A stretch of 64,000 nt of DNA from Phanerochaete sordida. Taxonomy: Eukaryota > Basidiomycota > Agaricomycetes > Polyporales > Phanerochaetaceae. The stretch spans positions 434,001 through 498,000 of the forward strand of contig BPQB01000001.1 of the NCBI GenBank assembly GCA_019973155.2, in the 5' to 3' direction. Of this stretch, positions 24,376 to 34,521 are shown one piece after another; the stretch's first letter is position 1, and each line of letters opens with the position of its first letter. The translations under genes and the position numbers were made by a program. A model generated the notes under the pieces. It was given only the letters and a program-made list of their open reading frames with translations, was not told the DNA's origin and ran no database searches.

Positions 24376-25425
24376 ATGTCGCCCGCCGCAATCTACACTC
24401 CTCCTGTCGCCGAGTCACAGAAAGTGCTCGCTGCAGTACCAGTCAAGGGCCCGGCCCTCTGCATAGGCTCACCGGCCACGGCCGCCGACGGCCGATACCA
24501 GACCGTCATCACACAGCTCGAGGGGAATAGGAACGTCGACAAGTATATGCTGGACAGGCTGCTCGACGGAGGTGCGTACCATCTCAATTTGTTCGACGCT
24601 GACTAACAGGAACGGATTCGTTGCAGCAACCAGCCTTCCGAAGTCATCTTTCGCATCAGTACATGTTGTACTTTCTCCCGCCGAATACGAGAGTCTGTCG
24701 GGCAAGTCATCGCAGCTACTCTCCGCACTCCTCGCCGCACTTGAGCCCCTCGGGACAATGCACCTCCACAATGTCTCTGTCGCCACGCCCACATTCTCAT
24801 CCGAGCTCACGCTCGCCGGCTTCAACGTCCTCACCACGCTCCCCTCGGACGGCGACCTCATCGCGCAGAAGCCCGCGCACGCCGTCGACGCTTCCGTCGG
24901 CGCCGTTCCGCTGCGCAGGCGCCCAGACCCTGCTCGCGCCGCGTCGAAGAAGGCGCTCTGGACGCTGAACGCCGCACCCGCGACGCCGAGCATCGACGCC
25001 GAGAGCCTGCTCACCGACGCGGACCGCGCGCGCCCCGAGCCGACGTGCGAGCCCGCGCAGCGGGGCGCGCCGCGCCGCAAGAAGGCGTGCAAGGGCTGCA
25101 CGTGCGGCCTCGCCGAGCTCGAGGCCGAGGAGCTCGCGCAGAGCAAGGTCGTCCTCCTTGACGGCGCCGAGGCCGGTCAGGCCCTCGAGGTGCCTCAGTC
25201 CGAGAAGGACCGTCTCGTCGCCGCCGCGGCCGCCGCGCCCAAGGCGACCAGCAGCTGCGGCAACTGCTACCTCGGCGACGCCTTCCGCTGCTCGAGTTGT
25301 CCGTACCGAGGTGAGCATCGCTTCGTCATCTGCAGTGCGCTTGTACTCATGTCCGTATCCTAGGCCTGCCTGCCTTCAAGCCTGGCGAGAAGGTCGAGCT
25401 CGACTTCGGTATGGATGATATCTAA
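24376..25425 (+). CDS. DRE2: Anamorsin/Dre2, cytosolic Fe-S cluster assembly
   Basis: Dre2 works with the diflavin reductase Tah18 to supply electrons for cytosolic iron-sulfur protein assembly, and part of it is found in the mitochondrial intermembrane space. Three exons: the N-terminal exon (from ATG 24376), a main exon with the methyltransferase-like fold and the cysteine region, and a short terminal exon ending [12 protein letters not shown]. Both cluster motifs are present: the C..C-x2-C-x-C motif in PTCEP...[10 protein letters not shown] (about 25045-25105), and [17 protein letters not shown] (about 25255-25305), the twin CX2C motif that Mia40 oxidises in yeast. Spacing and length are typical, so the protein is probably functional. 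Confidence 0.95.
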
Positions 25426-27055
25426 TTGCTTTCCGTGTTTTCGTTGCTTCGTCAAAAGGATCCTAGACGTCTCTCTGCACGTTCTCGAGACTTTGTTGTG
25501 TTTGTATACCGTTTCCTGCGCATTTTCTTTTTGCTCTCTGTATAGTATTAGACGTGTATAATACATTCGCAGTTTTCAGCACGGTACTGTACTCGGCGAT
25601 ATTATGTTGAACACTGCTAGGCAAATACTTGTGTGGGCATACTGTACGCGCAAAGCCTGCGTGGTCTACAACTCTCTAGGTCAGCAGCCAACAGGGTCTG
25701 AGGTCCAAGATGACGTCTTCAATGGTGGCGAATTTCCGCCGCTGCAGCGACTTGCGGCGGTCGAGGACTCATGTACTACTGTACATACACCTCAATCCAC
25801 GCAGCGCCCTCCGACCTTTGGTGTCCGCCTGCGACAGGTCGCGGTGGAAAGCCGCCTGTCGTAGGATGTTCGATACATATCGCGAGCTAAATCATCTGCG
25901 CAATTGCTGCCACCAACAAAAGTCTGCCTGAGCTTCGAGTATGCTCCTCCTTAGTCCTCCATGCGCTACTTCCGAGCTGCATGCCAGAGGGAGTCGCGAA
26001 TGGCATTTCACTGCCGAGCCGTCTACATACCCCGCACTGGCGACGGTACAGCTTTGTCAATGCACACAACATCTTTCTGAAATGTGGCTTGTCATAGTAG
26101 CTTCATTCCTCAGGTGTTCTGCTCACGCCACCTGTTCAGCAAATAAAATATCCTTGGTCGACAACAGCCGGCCGAGCTTGCACACCCAGCTATATGGGAT
26201 GGTCAGCTCTTCGAGACGACACTGATCTGCGATAGCTTCTGAGCTAACCCCCTGTTTGAAAGTCTAGACGAGCGTAAGGAGAATTGGATGAGGGTACGAG
26301 TTACGAGGTATCGACCGGGCATCGTACCGAGTTTCTCACGCCATCAAGCATGCTTCTAGTACTGCGTCAGTCCTCAAAGCACTTGCAGCAGAGCTCACAG
26401 TCACGGCGAGGAGAGCAATATTTCGTTATCGCGATTATGCATAGCAAGGCGGATAATCGATACACTGGCCGGCGCGACGTAGGAGAAGAAGCCGCAGGGT
26501 ACAAACAAAGGGCATGCGCCTGCGACGCTGCAGCGACCTTCGCCGCAGCCACAGCTAGACTAGGTGCAGCATTGCACCAAGGAGGCTTCCCTCATTTTTA
26601 TGAGCATTTCCATCGCGACATGGGACGCACAGAGGGTGCAGATGGTGGGGGAACATGGGGAGGAGGCTTTGTTTGTATATGTGTTCTTGTGCTTGCGAGG
26701 ATCAAATTTGTTTTCTCTGGTTTTCAGCAATTTGGACGTTGTATGAACATGTTTGAAGCCGGCAGCCTCAGCCAAACAAACCTCCCCTGGCTTTCGCCAT
26801 CACCTTTTCTCGTCGTCGCCGTCGTCGCCAACGAGCTGCTCGAGGATGCCCAGAGAGCCCCGAATGCCGCGTTCCCTGGCCCGTGCGCTGCCTGTGCATC
26901 AGCCCAGGGTGCTGACATAAGCGAGCCCCCGTGTCCGACGTTGTTCTTGACCTCCACCACGACCGACCGCGGCAGGCTGCTGCTACACCACCCGCCCGTC
27001 TCACGCGTCCTCGCTTCGAATACAGCTGGATTCCCTAGACCCCGCCTTTGCTGAC
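25426..27055. other. Long upstream region of the forkhead gene
   Basis: No conserved gene seen in 1.6 kb. It holds the DRE2 3' region and the forkhead promoter and leader. A 256-codon frame (26284-27054) ends with a TGA one base before the forkhead ATG; its composition is mixed and it has no recognisable domain, so I treat it as non-coding or as an upstream frame. Confidence 0.5.
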
Positions 27056-28354
27056 ATGGCGCAGCAGCAGCCCACAGTCATGCCTCAGGAGATGATGGCC
27101 CAGCAGTCGCAGCAGCAGATCCCGAACATGCACCCGCCCGTGAACATCAACTCCTACTATCCTGAGGCTCCTGGCGGCGATCTCTCGGGTGGCCTGCCCA
27201 TCAACCTTGACTCGCTGCGCGATGGACCTCCAGGCAGCAAGCCGTTCTACCCCTACTCCACGCTCATTCGGTATGTACCGCAAAGCACGCGTCGCAGATA
27301 GTCCTGACCAGCATACCATTCAAGCTACGCGATCAAGGGAGCACCGAATCAGAAGCTGCTGCTGGAGGACATTTACTACGCTATAGAGTCTAGGGTGGGT
27401 GCCCAGTATACTGTCTACGCGTCTCATGCGCTAAGTTCGCGTGCAGTTCCCGTACTTCCGCACTGCTCCCCCAGGTTGGAAGGTGCGTCGCGACAATCGT
27501 TTGTAAACCTTCTCAGTGGTCTGATCCTTCTCCAGAACTCTGTTCGCCACAACCTCTCCCTGAACCCTTGCTTCGAGAAAGTCCCTCGCCCACTCACAGA
27601 CCGCGGCAAGGGTTCATATTGGACTGTTAATGACAACGTCGATCCCAGAACGGGGGTGCATCGGGTGCGCAAGAAGAAGCCCAAGAGCGGGAAGAAGGGC
27701 GGGCGCAGCAGCAATGCCGAGCAGTCGCCGGAGGAGGATGGGCAAGACCAACAATCGCAGCAGACACAGTCACAACCGGACCAGCATCCGCCCATCGAGG
27801 ACGTCGACTATCATACGGGCGAGGAAGCAGCCGCGTACCACGACCCCAACAGCTACGTACCACCTCCCATTATCACCGGCGATGGATCGGGTCCGAGTCG
27901 GCAAGTACAGGCGCAAGCGCCACAACCAGCGCAATTCCAACCACCGTACGGAACGTCAGTACTTCAGCTCTGTTCTCCTCGCGTTCGCAGCGTCTGACGT
28001 CAGTTTTCTCACCATAGCGTTCTGATACCCTTCCCCGCATCGCCGTATAGGTTCGACCCCGCCTTCGCCTTCCCGCCGCAGCCCATGCGCCCCGCACCGC
28101 TCTTCCCGGACGAGCAGGTCGACGTCGACGAGCACGGGAACGTGAACTGGGCGAGCATGTGGCGCAAGGAACTCACGAACCTCATGTCGTTCACGGACCA
28201 ACAAGAGAAGCAGGGTGCGGACCAGGAGTGGTTCCGCAACATGCTCGCGCGGGTACGCTCGGCGATGATGGCGCCGCAGGTTGCTCCAGAAGCCATGCCC
28301 CAGCCCTCGCATGGCATGCCTGGCGCGCCGCCGCCGACGGGCGAGGCCGCGTGA
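27056..28354 (+). CDS. Forkhead-domain transcription factor
   Basis: The protein opens with a Gln/Met-rich segment ([20 protein letters not shown]), then a forkhead winged-helix domain spread over three exons: [43 protein letters not shown], and [20 protein letters not shown], followed by GKGSYWTVN. The recognition helix [10 protein letters not shown] is intact. A basic patch ([13 protein letters not shown]) right after the domain is a likely nuclear localisation signal. The C-terminal exon is Pro/Gln-rich with a short conserved end. Introns at about 27271-27326, 27395-27447, 27480-27534 and 27955-28050 are GT-AG. DNA binding is secure; targets are unknown. It is not clear which fungal Fox subgroup it belongs to. 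Confidence 0.93.
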
Positions 28355-29598
28355 GTGCGTCCTCGGGCGGCTGTGCCTCCTGTTGGGCTTGTCGGTGTGT
28401 TCTCTCCTTGTCGTCTTCAGGTGAATTTTGGTTCGATGTGGATCCTACTCTTGATGGATCTGGCAGCTTTTTCAGCTCCCACGATTATTGCTCTTCAGTT
28501 TGTCTCCTCGTGTCTTGCTTTCTGTCTCGCAGTCTTGGCTCGTATTTTATTCACGCGTAACCCCCTACCTCCCTAGTACCGCTACTCCTCCTGTACCCGC
28601 ACATGTACTGAGAGTTATCACGAATCAGTCTAGTTATAACGCACGTCCAGGCTGCTCAGAACCGTCGTACAATCCGGCTGGGACTTCGTCTATCACACGG
28701 TGCGTATTACTCGCTTCTTGTTGCTGGTTCCTATCACAACGAGGACGACTTACCTTCGGCTGTTGAACTGTCTGACACGCTAATACTTTTGTTGGCAGGG
28801 AGAGTTGAGTAATCGTGTCACTTCCGCTGTCGACTTGGTGTCCATTATTGTCACCGCTCGGATCGAGTGACACTCAGCGGACGCGCTCTTTCCCCGTTAG
28901 CTGCTAACAGCAGTCTTGCTCAGCAGAATTTACAGCCTCGCTGCACCGACTTCGCCCTCCGTGCAGATGGCATCTCACCATGGGCGGTGTGCCAGTGCGC
29001 ATCAAACATGCATATCGCAGTGCACTGATGGTGATAGGATGGTGGGAGCTCCCCGCGCCACGGCTGCACTGGACGTCGACATGCGGCCATTTCACGTTCT
29101 TCCGCCTGCCACGGCTCGTGGAGACAGCACGGAGCTATCTGCAGCGCCTCGCGACGGCCGTGATGTGGCACCCCGACCTGCAATGTTGTCGCGGGAGGCC
29201 CTGGCAGCACGCCTGCCGCCACGGCGCGTGTTCATCAAACGACGCCAGCGCGACATCGCCTCCCTCCGACACCGATCAGCGCGCGCAGCGTGCCTGCTTG
29301 TGGCAGCGCTGCCGCGACTCCGCGCGGCATCCAGGGAGGACTCATTGGGATGTCAAGAACTAGCCCCGCCTGTTCGGATGGCAAGGCAGTCCGCCTGTTG
29401 GGGCGGGTCTGTTGTGGTTATAAAGGTCGTGAATCTGAGGCCTGCGATACCATCATCCGTCGCACCTCTCTTTCCCCTCGACCATCTCTCGAGGCGCAAA
29501 TCCGACACACACGTCGTACGCTGCTTGTATCCTCCTTGTTGAATCAGAGCTGACGCGACTCGCAGATTTAGCCTGCCGCACACGTATCACAGAACACA
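28355..29598. other. Intergenic region, forkhead 3' end and BRI3-like promoter
   Basis: No gene seen in 1.24 kb. The left part is a T/C-rich forkhead 3' untranslated region. The right part holds the promoter of the BRI3-like gene with a TATA box at 29419-29425. Confidence 0.5.
29419..29425 (+). promoter_or_regulatory. TATA box (TATAAAG) of the BRI3-like gene
   Basis: TATAAAG lies about 174 nt before the ATG at 29599, in GC-rich flanks. Sequence and spacing fit a core promoter with a leader of roughly 140 nt. Confidence 0.5.
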
Positions 29599-29915
29599 AT
29601 GTCTGACGCAGCAAAACTCGGTGCTGAGTACCAGTCGGAGCGTACGTCCGCCGTTCTCTGCGTGCTATCCTTCTGCCTGCTTACCGGGACTCAGTCATGG
29701 CCCGCTGCGCGCGCGGCGACCACGATGTAGAGACAAAGTACGGCACGTTCGGTATCATCATGGCCATCGTCTGCTTCCCGTGCGGCCTGTTCTGTCTCTG
29801 GTAAGTGTAATTGCACCATCTGCGTGTGGCGGCGGCTGACTATCCGACGTCCAACCCACAAAGCTCGGACAAGCAGAAGCGTTGTGTACGGTGCGGAGTT
29901 CGCGTCGAGTCCTAG
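29599..29915 (+). CDS. Small Cys-rich membrane protein, brain protein I3 (BRI3)-like
   Basis: Three tiny exons with clean introns (GTACGT...CTCAG; GTAAGT...AAAG) encode about 66 residues: MSDAAKLGAEYQSEL, then ARCARGDHDVETKYG, a single hydrophobic segment IIMAIVCFPCGLFCLC, and a C-terminal CVRCGVRVES. The pattern of a conserved Cys/His/Asp lead, one membrane span with internal cysteines, and a terminal CxxC is shared by BRI3-type proteins of animals and fungi, which locate to endo-lysosomal membranes. The biochemical role is unknown. The gene is easy to miss because each exon is under 110 nt. Confidence 0.82.
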
Positions 29916-30085
29916 GGCACGCTGCAGTGGTCAGGTTCTCCTCCTTTCTTCTTTCGTGGATCTCTTGGGACTAGTACATCTGCAGTGATCCGTTGAGCCT
30001 GCAAGGTACCCGATGTAATTGTACCAGTGCCGCTAGGGGCGTAATCATTGCATGTTTCCGTGGACAATGGAGCGCGCATGCATGT

Positions 30086-31289
30086 CTACAACTTCCACAC
30101 TTGTTCCGCGCGGCACCCTATTTCTGCCAGTGCGCCACCGACTGTGCCCTGCGAATAGTTGCGACCGTAGGGCCCTGCGATGGCGTTGATCATGCTGTGT
30201 TGGAGTTCAGATATTAACAAAGCGTCGAAAGCGTCAAGGACCTACGGTTCGGGACCGCATACGAGGAAGAGGATTTTTCTGTCCGTATTTAGGACAGGGT
30301 TGGACCGCTGAAACCATCTCTGCCACCAGGATAGCTGTTGGCTTGAGGAAAGGGCCTGGCTTAGGGCCGCCTGCCCAATGCGACCGACCTGCAGATCACC
30401 CGTGGGCACTGTTTCCGAGCTCGATCCGTCCAGTTGGTCCACGAACAGGCGCACGCGTAGACGATCCGGATTTGCGACAGAGTATGACTGGAGCGGTTGC
30501 AGCAGCTCGGGCGGAGGCAGCTCTGCGGGTGTACGCGCTGAGTGCAGGAGAGTGAAACGAGGCGAAGGCGTGGCGGTCCCGGTCGAGAGCAGGGTCGAAT
30601 GTATCAGCTGGTAGAACGGGGTTATGCCAGTTCCGCCTGAAATCTGCACATACGGTTAGATGAAGCTGTTAGGCTTTGGTTATCGCAGTGCCTACCATCA
30701 CGACTTCGTCCCACTTGTCCTCTTGCCAATGATACGTCTTCAGCGGACCTCTGATTTCGATTTTGTCGCCCGCACGCTTTGAATGCAACCACCGTCCGAC
30801 TTCACCTTTGGGATACTTCTTCACCCAGAACCGCATCCTTCCATCTTCGTCGATACCCTCCAAAGGAGTGTATGCGCGCTCTACCTGGATGTCATCGTCC
30901 TTGATGTAGACAGACCATATGGGCGCAAAAAGCCGGTCTCGCGACGGCGGAAGCGCCTCGCGCGGGACTGTGAGCTCCATCAGGCAGGTGTTGGGATCCT
31001 TGCATCGCTCTGTGGCGGTAACAGTGACCGGTGTAAAATACGCAGGCGAGAGGGTGGCGTCCGTGTAGGTTGGGGCAGACCGGGAGGTGTCTGGCCAGAA
31101 GAAATACGCGGCGACCAGCGCGGCGCCGCCGAGCGAGCCCGTCCAGACCGCGACGCGCTGGGCACGGCTTGAAGACGTGTTTTGCGTCTGCGCTGCATAT
31201 TTGCGCGTCGCTGTCGACCTCGCTGGGCCATGGCAGGCGGTGAGCCTGCAAAGCTGGTCAGCGCGGAGTGGAAGGCGGGAGCGAAACAT
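30086..31289 (-). CDS. Mitochondrial FAD-binding FR-type oxidoreductase, Cyc2-like
   Basis: This resembles yeast Cyc2, an inner-membrane flavoprotein facing the intermembrane space that supports haem attachment to cytochrome c, and is related to cytochrome b5 reductases. It has an Arg-rich targeting leader, one transmembrane span (GGAALVAAYFFW), the FAD motif RAYTPL, the pyridine-nucleotide start ISGGTGITPFYQLI, and LVCGPEP. An in-frame stop follows CGPEP if the last intron is kept. Splicing GTAGGT (about 30241) to CACAG (about 30182) adds MINAIAGPYGRNYSQG and ends EQVWKL at 30086, completing the nucleotide-binding domain. The start is taken as ATG 31289. A plain NADH-cytochrome b5 reductase is the alternative. 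Confidence 0.85.
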
Positions 31290-31478
31290 GGCCGGGAGCG
31301 AGTGACCCAAACAGGAAGGCAAGAACGAACGGGCTGGCAAACAGGGACAAACAGCCCTCGTCGACGCGCGCGCAGGCGCCGAGAGGTAACTTGAACTCGT
31401 CCACATCTCTATCTACCATATACTCTCTCGCCATTTACTGGACGAGATAATCCCTTTACGACCTTTTACGACCTTTCT
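31290..31478. promoter_or_regulatory. Compact bidirectional promoter, Cyc2-like / C2H2 gene
   Basis: About 190 bp separate the divergent starts of the mitochondrial flavoprotein and the C2H2 factor. The stretch near 31400-31470 is rich in C/T and has a repeated TTTACGACCTTT-like word (about 31456 and 31467) just before the C2H2 ATG. The shared promoter is inferred from layout. Confidence 0.5.
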
Positions 31479-33256
31479 ATGAACATGCAACACTCATTTC
31501 AAACTAGTTTTGTCTCAGGAAACAACAACGACAACGCACCTACACGCCCCCGCTCCTTGCACCGACGTACTGCGACGCTGGCGACGCATCCATTCTACGC
31601 CCCCGAAGACATTCCTGCTCATGGATACTACCCCCAACAGCCCTTGCTGGCTCCCGGTCGCCCTGTCATGGGCGACTACGGACATGGCGTGGACTTCCAG
31701 TCCAACGTCTGGCTCCCGCCGACTTCTGGCAGCACTCAGCTCTGGAACCGCTTCATCCCTGGACGCCGTCCTCTTGCTGGCCTAGGCATTACATTTGGTC
31801 CTCCTGAAGTGCCCGCTTCCGCCCCTTACCTGCTTGCCTCTCCGCCGACCCTTGCGCCCTTTCTGCGCTCTGCAGCTCCTTCGCCTCAAGTCGTCGCAGC
31901 GGGCAGTCGCGACAATCCACCTCGCGCCCCTGGTCCTGTACCTGCGGGGCGTGTGTACCGCGATGCGCATACCGCCTATTCCGACTGTCCCAGCGCGGAC
32001 TTCGTCGCGCATTCGCCTGCGCTCATTCGCGTCATTCCGTACTCCCCTGCGGACGACTTCCTCATGCTCGCCGATTCTCCAGCTTTGGCGGAGTCGAGTG
32101 GAACCAAGAGGAAGAGAGAGGAGAGCGGACCCCAAGTTGATATTTCTATGCTGTCCATGGACTCTCCGCAGGGCCCCGTCATAGGGCTATTCGCGGACAT
32201 CAACTACCGAATCCCTGCACACAACACTCCTGATACTGGCGTTAATCCCGGAGAGCTGTCTGGCGATGGGCCCGGGCTCTCTGTCCTTTCCTCTCAGATT
32301 GAGGCCGACGAGGTCGAAATGCTCATCAACGAGCCCGAGCCCGTGCTCTCCCCGCCCTCTCACGCGATGGACGACAGCCCGCAGCTACAAGCCGACTTCC
32401 CAGAGGATGCCCTATCGGCGATTGTATCTGTCCTGGCCGAATCCGTCAAGCAGGAGCAAGCGGTTTCGCACTCCGTTCCCGTCAGCACAGCGACTCATAT
32501 TGCGCCGCGTTATCCTCCTGGGCTCCCCATGCAGCCTCCTGCGTATGCGTCGAGAACTCTAGCAGGCTCATCTATGACTTTCTCTGCGTCCCTCGGGCAA
32601 CCATTCCTGACGTCTAGCCGCTCTCCCCTGGCTCCTGTGCAACCTCGCAACCTTGCCGACCAATCTCCTGGACCTGTTCAACGCCCAACACCTATCTTGA
32701 ATGCGCATGAAGGCGTCCCACTTGAAACGCTTCGCACTAATGCAGATTCGTTCCGCCGCCTGAACCCTGGCTGCGAACTCGACAAGACCTTCCTCCAAAT
32801 GTTTGCGGGCCGCCTTTCGCAGCACGGCGACTTGCTACCCGAATTTCGCTGCTACGTCAAGGGCTGCTCGCAGACGAACAAGAGACGCGACCACATCATT
32901 GTGCATGTTGGTTCGCACGTCGAGCATCGACCCTTTCAGTGCGATGAATGGTACGTTGACCCGCTTGTGTCCTCTCCCTGCCTGACTTACCTTCGGATAG
33001 CGGCATGAGGTTCCTCCGCAAGAACGAATGCAAGAGACACATGTCGAGCCATGTCGGCGTGAAGCCTTTTACATGCCCCATCTGCGCACCGTACCAGGAC
33101 AAGAGTTTCGTCCGCCAGGACCTGCTCAAGAGGCACATGAAAGTAACGCACAGCACGTCGTCGTACCAATGGCCGGATGGTCGCCGCAAGCGGGCGAAGT
33201 TGGAGGAGCCGGAGTCGCCAAGGGTTGAGGAAGATTTTATGTCTTTGGACCAGTGA
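31479..33256 (+). CDS. C2H2 zinc-finger transcription factor
   Basis: The first exon is long and mostly disordered (Pro/Ser/Ala-rich), with an internal basic patch GTKRKREES that may be a nuclear signal. The second exon joins through an intron at 32951-33000 that splits the second finger. Three C2H2 fingers sit at the C-terminus: C-YVKG-C...H..H (RCYVKGCSQTNKRRDH), CDECGMRFLRKNECKRH, and CPICAPYQDKSFVRQDLLKRH. A final basic segment (WPDGRRKRAKL) and acidic tail end the protein. The ATG at 31479 is the first in frame after a pyrimidine-rich leader. Target genes are unknown. Confidence 0.9.
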
Positions 33257-33442
33257 ATGTATAGCGAACTCTGCCTCGTACAGTAGTTGTAGGCAGCCTT
33301 TGTCTCCTCGTCTTCCGCCCAATCTACTCGGTTTGTAGCGCCTGAGACTGTGACGTGACCGTGTGAGAGTAACACGTCCTTGGTCAAGCGCGCGACCCAT
33401 GGAATTGAACCTGAACCAGACCACCGACCTCCCGCTGCAGAC

Positions 33443-34358
33443 ATGTCTACCCGTGGACGCTCGACCTCACCACATCCCCTCCACGATGCCGACGTGGAGA
33501 TGGACACCGACGATAGGCCCGAAAAGCCACACGCAAAAGTTATCGTCGTCACGAATCTCACGAGGAACGTTGTAGAGGCGCACCTGCAGACCATCTTCAG
33601 CTTTTACGGGGAGATAACCAAGATCGACCTACCACTCTTTGGAAAATGTGCGTGGCTGCGCCATCGCACAGTCATAATGTACTCACCGCCTTCCCTCAGC
33701 CGGACAAAACCGAGGCAAAGCGTCGCTGGAGTTCCTAGACTCCGCGTCAGCACACCGCGCCGCCTCACACATGAACGGCGGCCAGCTCGACGGCGCGATC
33801 CTCAAGGTCGAACTCTCCGAGCTGCCCGTCCGCTCGCGCTCGCGCTCTCCCCGCCCGCCGCCGCGCAACGGCCGCGGCAAGCCCCGCTCCTTCTCGCGCT
33901 CCCCGTCCCGCTCGCGCTCGCCGCCGCGCCGCGCCTTCCGCCCGCGCGACCGCTTCGACCGCTTCGACCGCTTCGACGACCACCGCCCGCGGTACGGCCG
34001 CCGGGGCCCGCCGCCGCCGCCCCCGCCGCGCGACACGTACCGCCCGCGCTCGCGGACGCGCTCCCGCTCGCCCGTGCGCCGCGGGGACCGCCTCCCGCCG
34101 CGCAGGCGGTCGCCGAGCTACGAGCGCGGCGGCACGGGCGCGGGCTACCGCCGCCGCTCGCGCTCGCGCAGCTACTCGGTGCGCTCGAGCCGCTCGCGCA
34201 CGCGGTCCCTCACGCCGCGGTCCCGGTCCCGCTCGAGGTCGTACTCGTCGTACTCGCGTTACTCGCGCAGCAGGAGTCGCTCGCGTTCGCGCAGTCGGGG
34301 GAGGAGCTCCAGCAGGGATGATATCAGGGACAGCAGGTCACGCTCGCCGCCACCATAG
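33443..34358 (+). CDS. RNPS1-like RRM and RS-domain splicing protein
   Basis: RNPS1 is a peripheral exon-junction/ASAP complex protein that activates splicing. Two exons (intron at about 33648-33702) encode one RRM: KVIVVTNLTRNVVEAHLQTI, then a shortened loop, then KASLEFLDSASAHRAA and GGQLDGAILKVEL. The segment VTNLTRNV matches the RNPS1-type first strand and helix. After the RRM comes a long Arg-Ser repeat domain (about 33826-34350) ending DSRSRSPPP. In animals RNPS1 has its Ser-rich part before the RRM as well; here the N-terminal leader is short (MSTRGRSTSPHPLHD). The start lies only 187 bp after the stop of the C2H2 gene on the same strand. A generic SR protein is the alternative. Confidence 0.88.
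33826..34341 (+). repeat. Arg-Ser coding repeat, very GC-rich
   Basis: About 515 bp made mainly of CGC, TCG, CGG and AGC codons encode the RS domain of the RNPS1-like protein, with a small tandem of three RFD units (about 33947-33979) and a run of eight prolines. GC content is visibly far above the flanks, and long chance open frames appear in other frames. Confidence 0.85.
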
Positions 34359-34521
34359 TCAAGGGACTCTACGTCGTCATGCCTTTCTTGCCATGTACCA
34401 AGTGCTGTGTGCTATATTGCAAGTAAAATATGGAAATAATACATCCCCGCTTGCTCCTGCACGTGGTTATGGGTAGCACTGAGGGGAGAAGACTACAGAT
34501 CCTAGGTTGGTATATACACAA

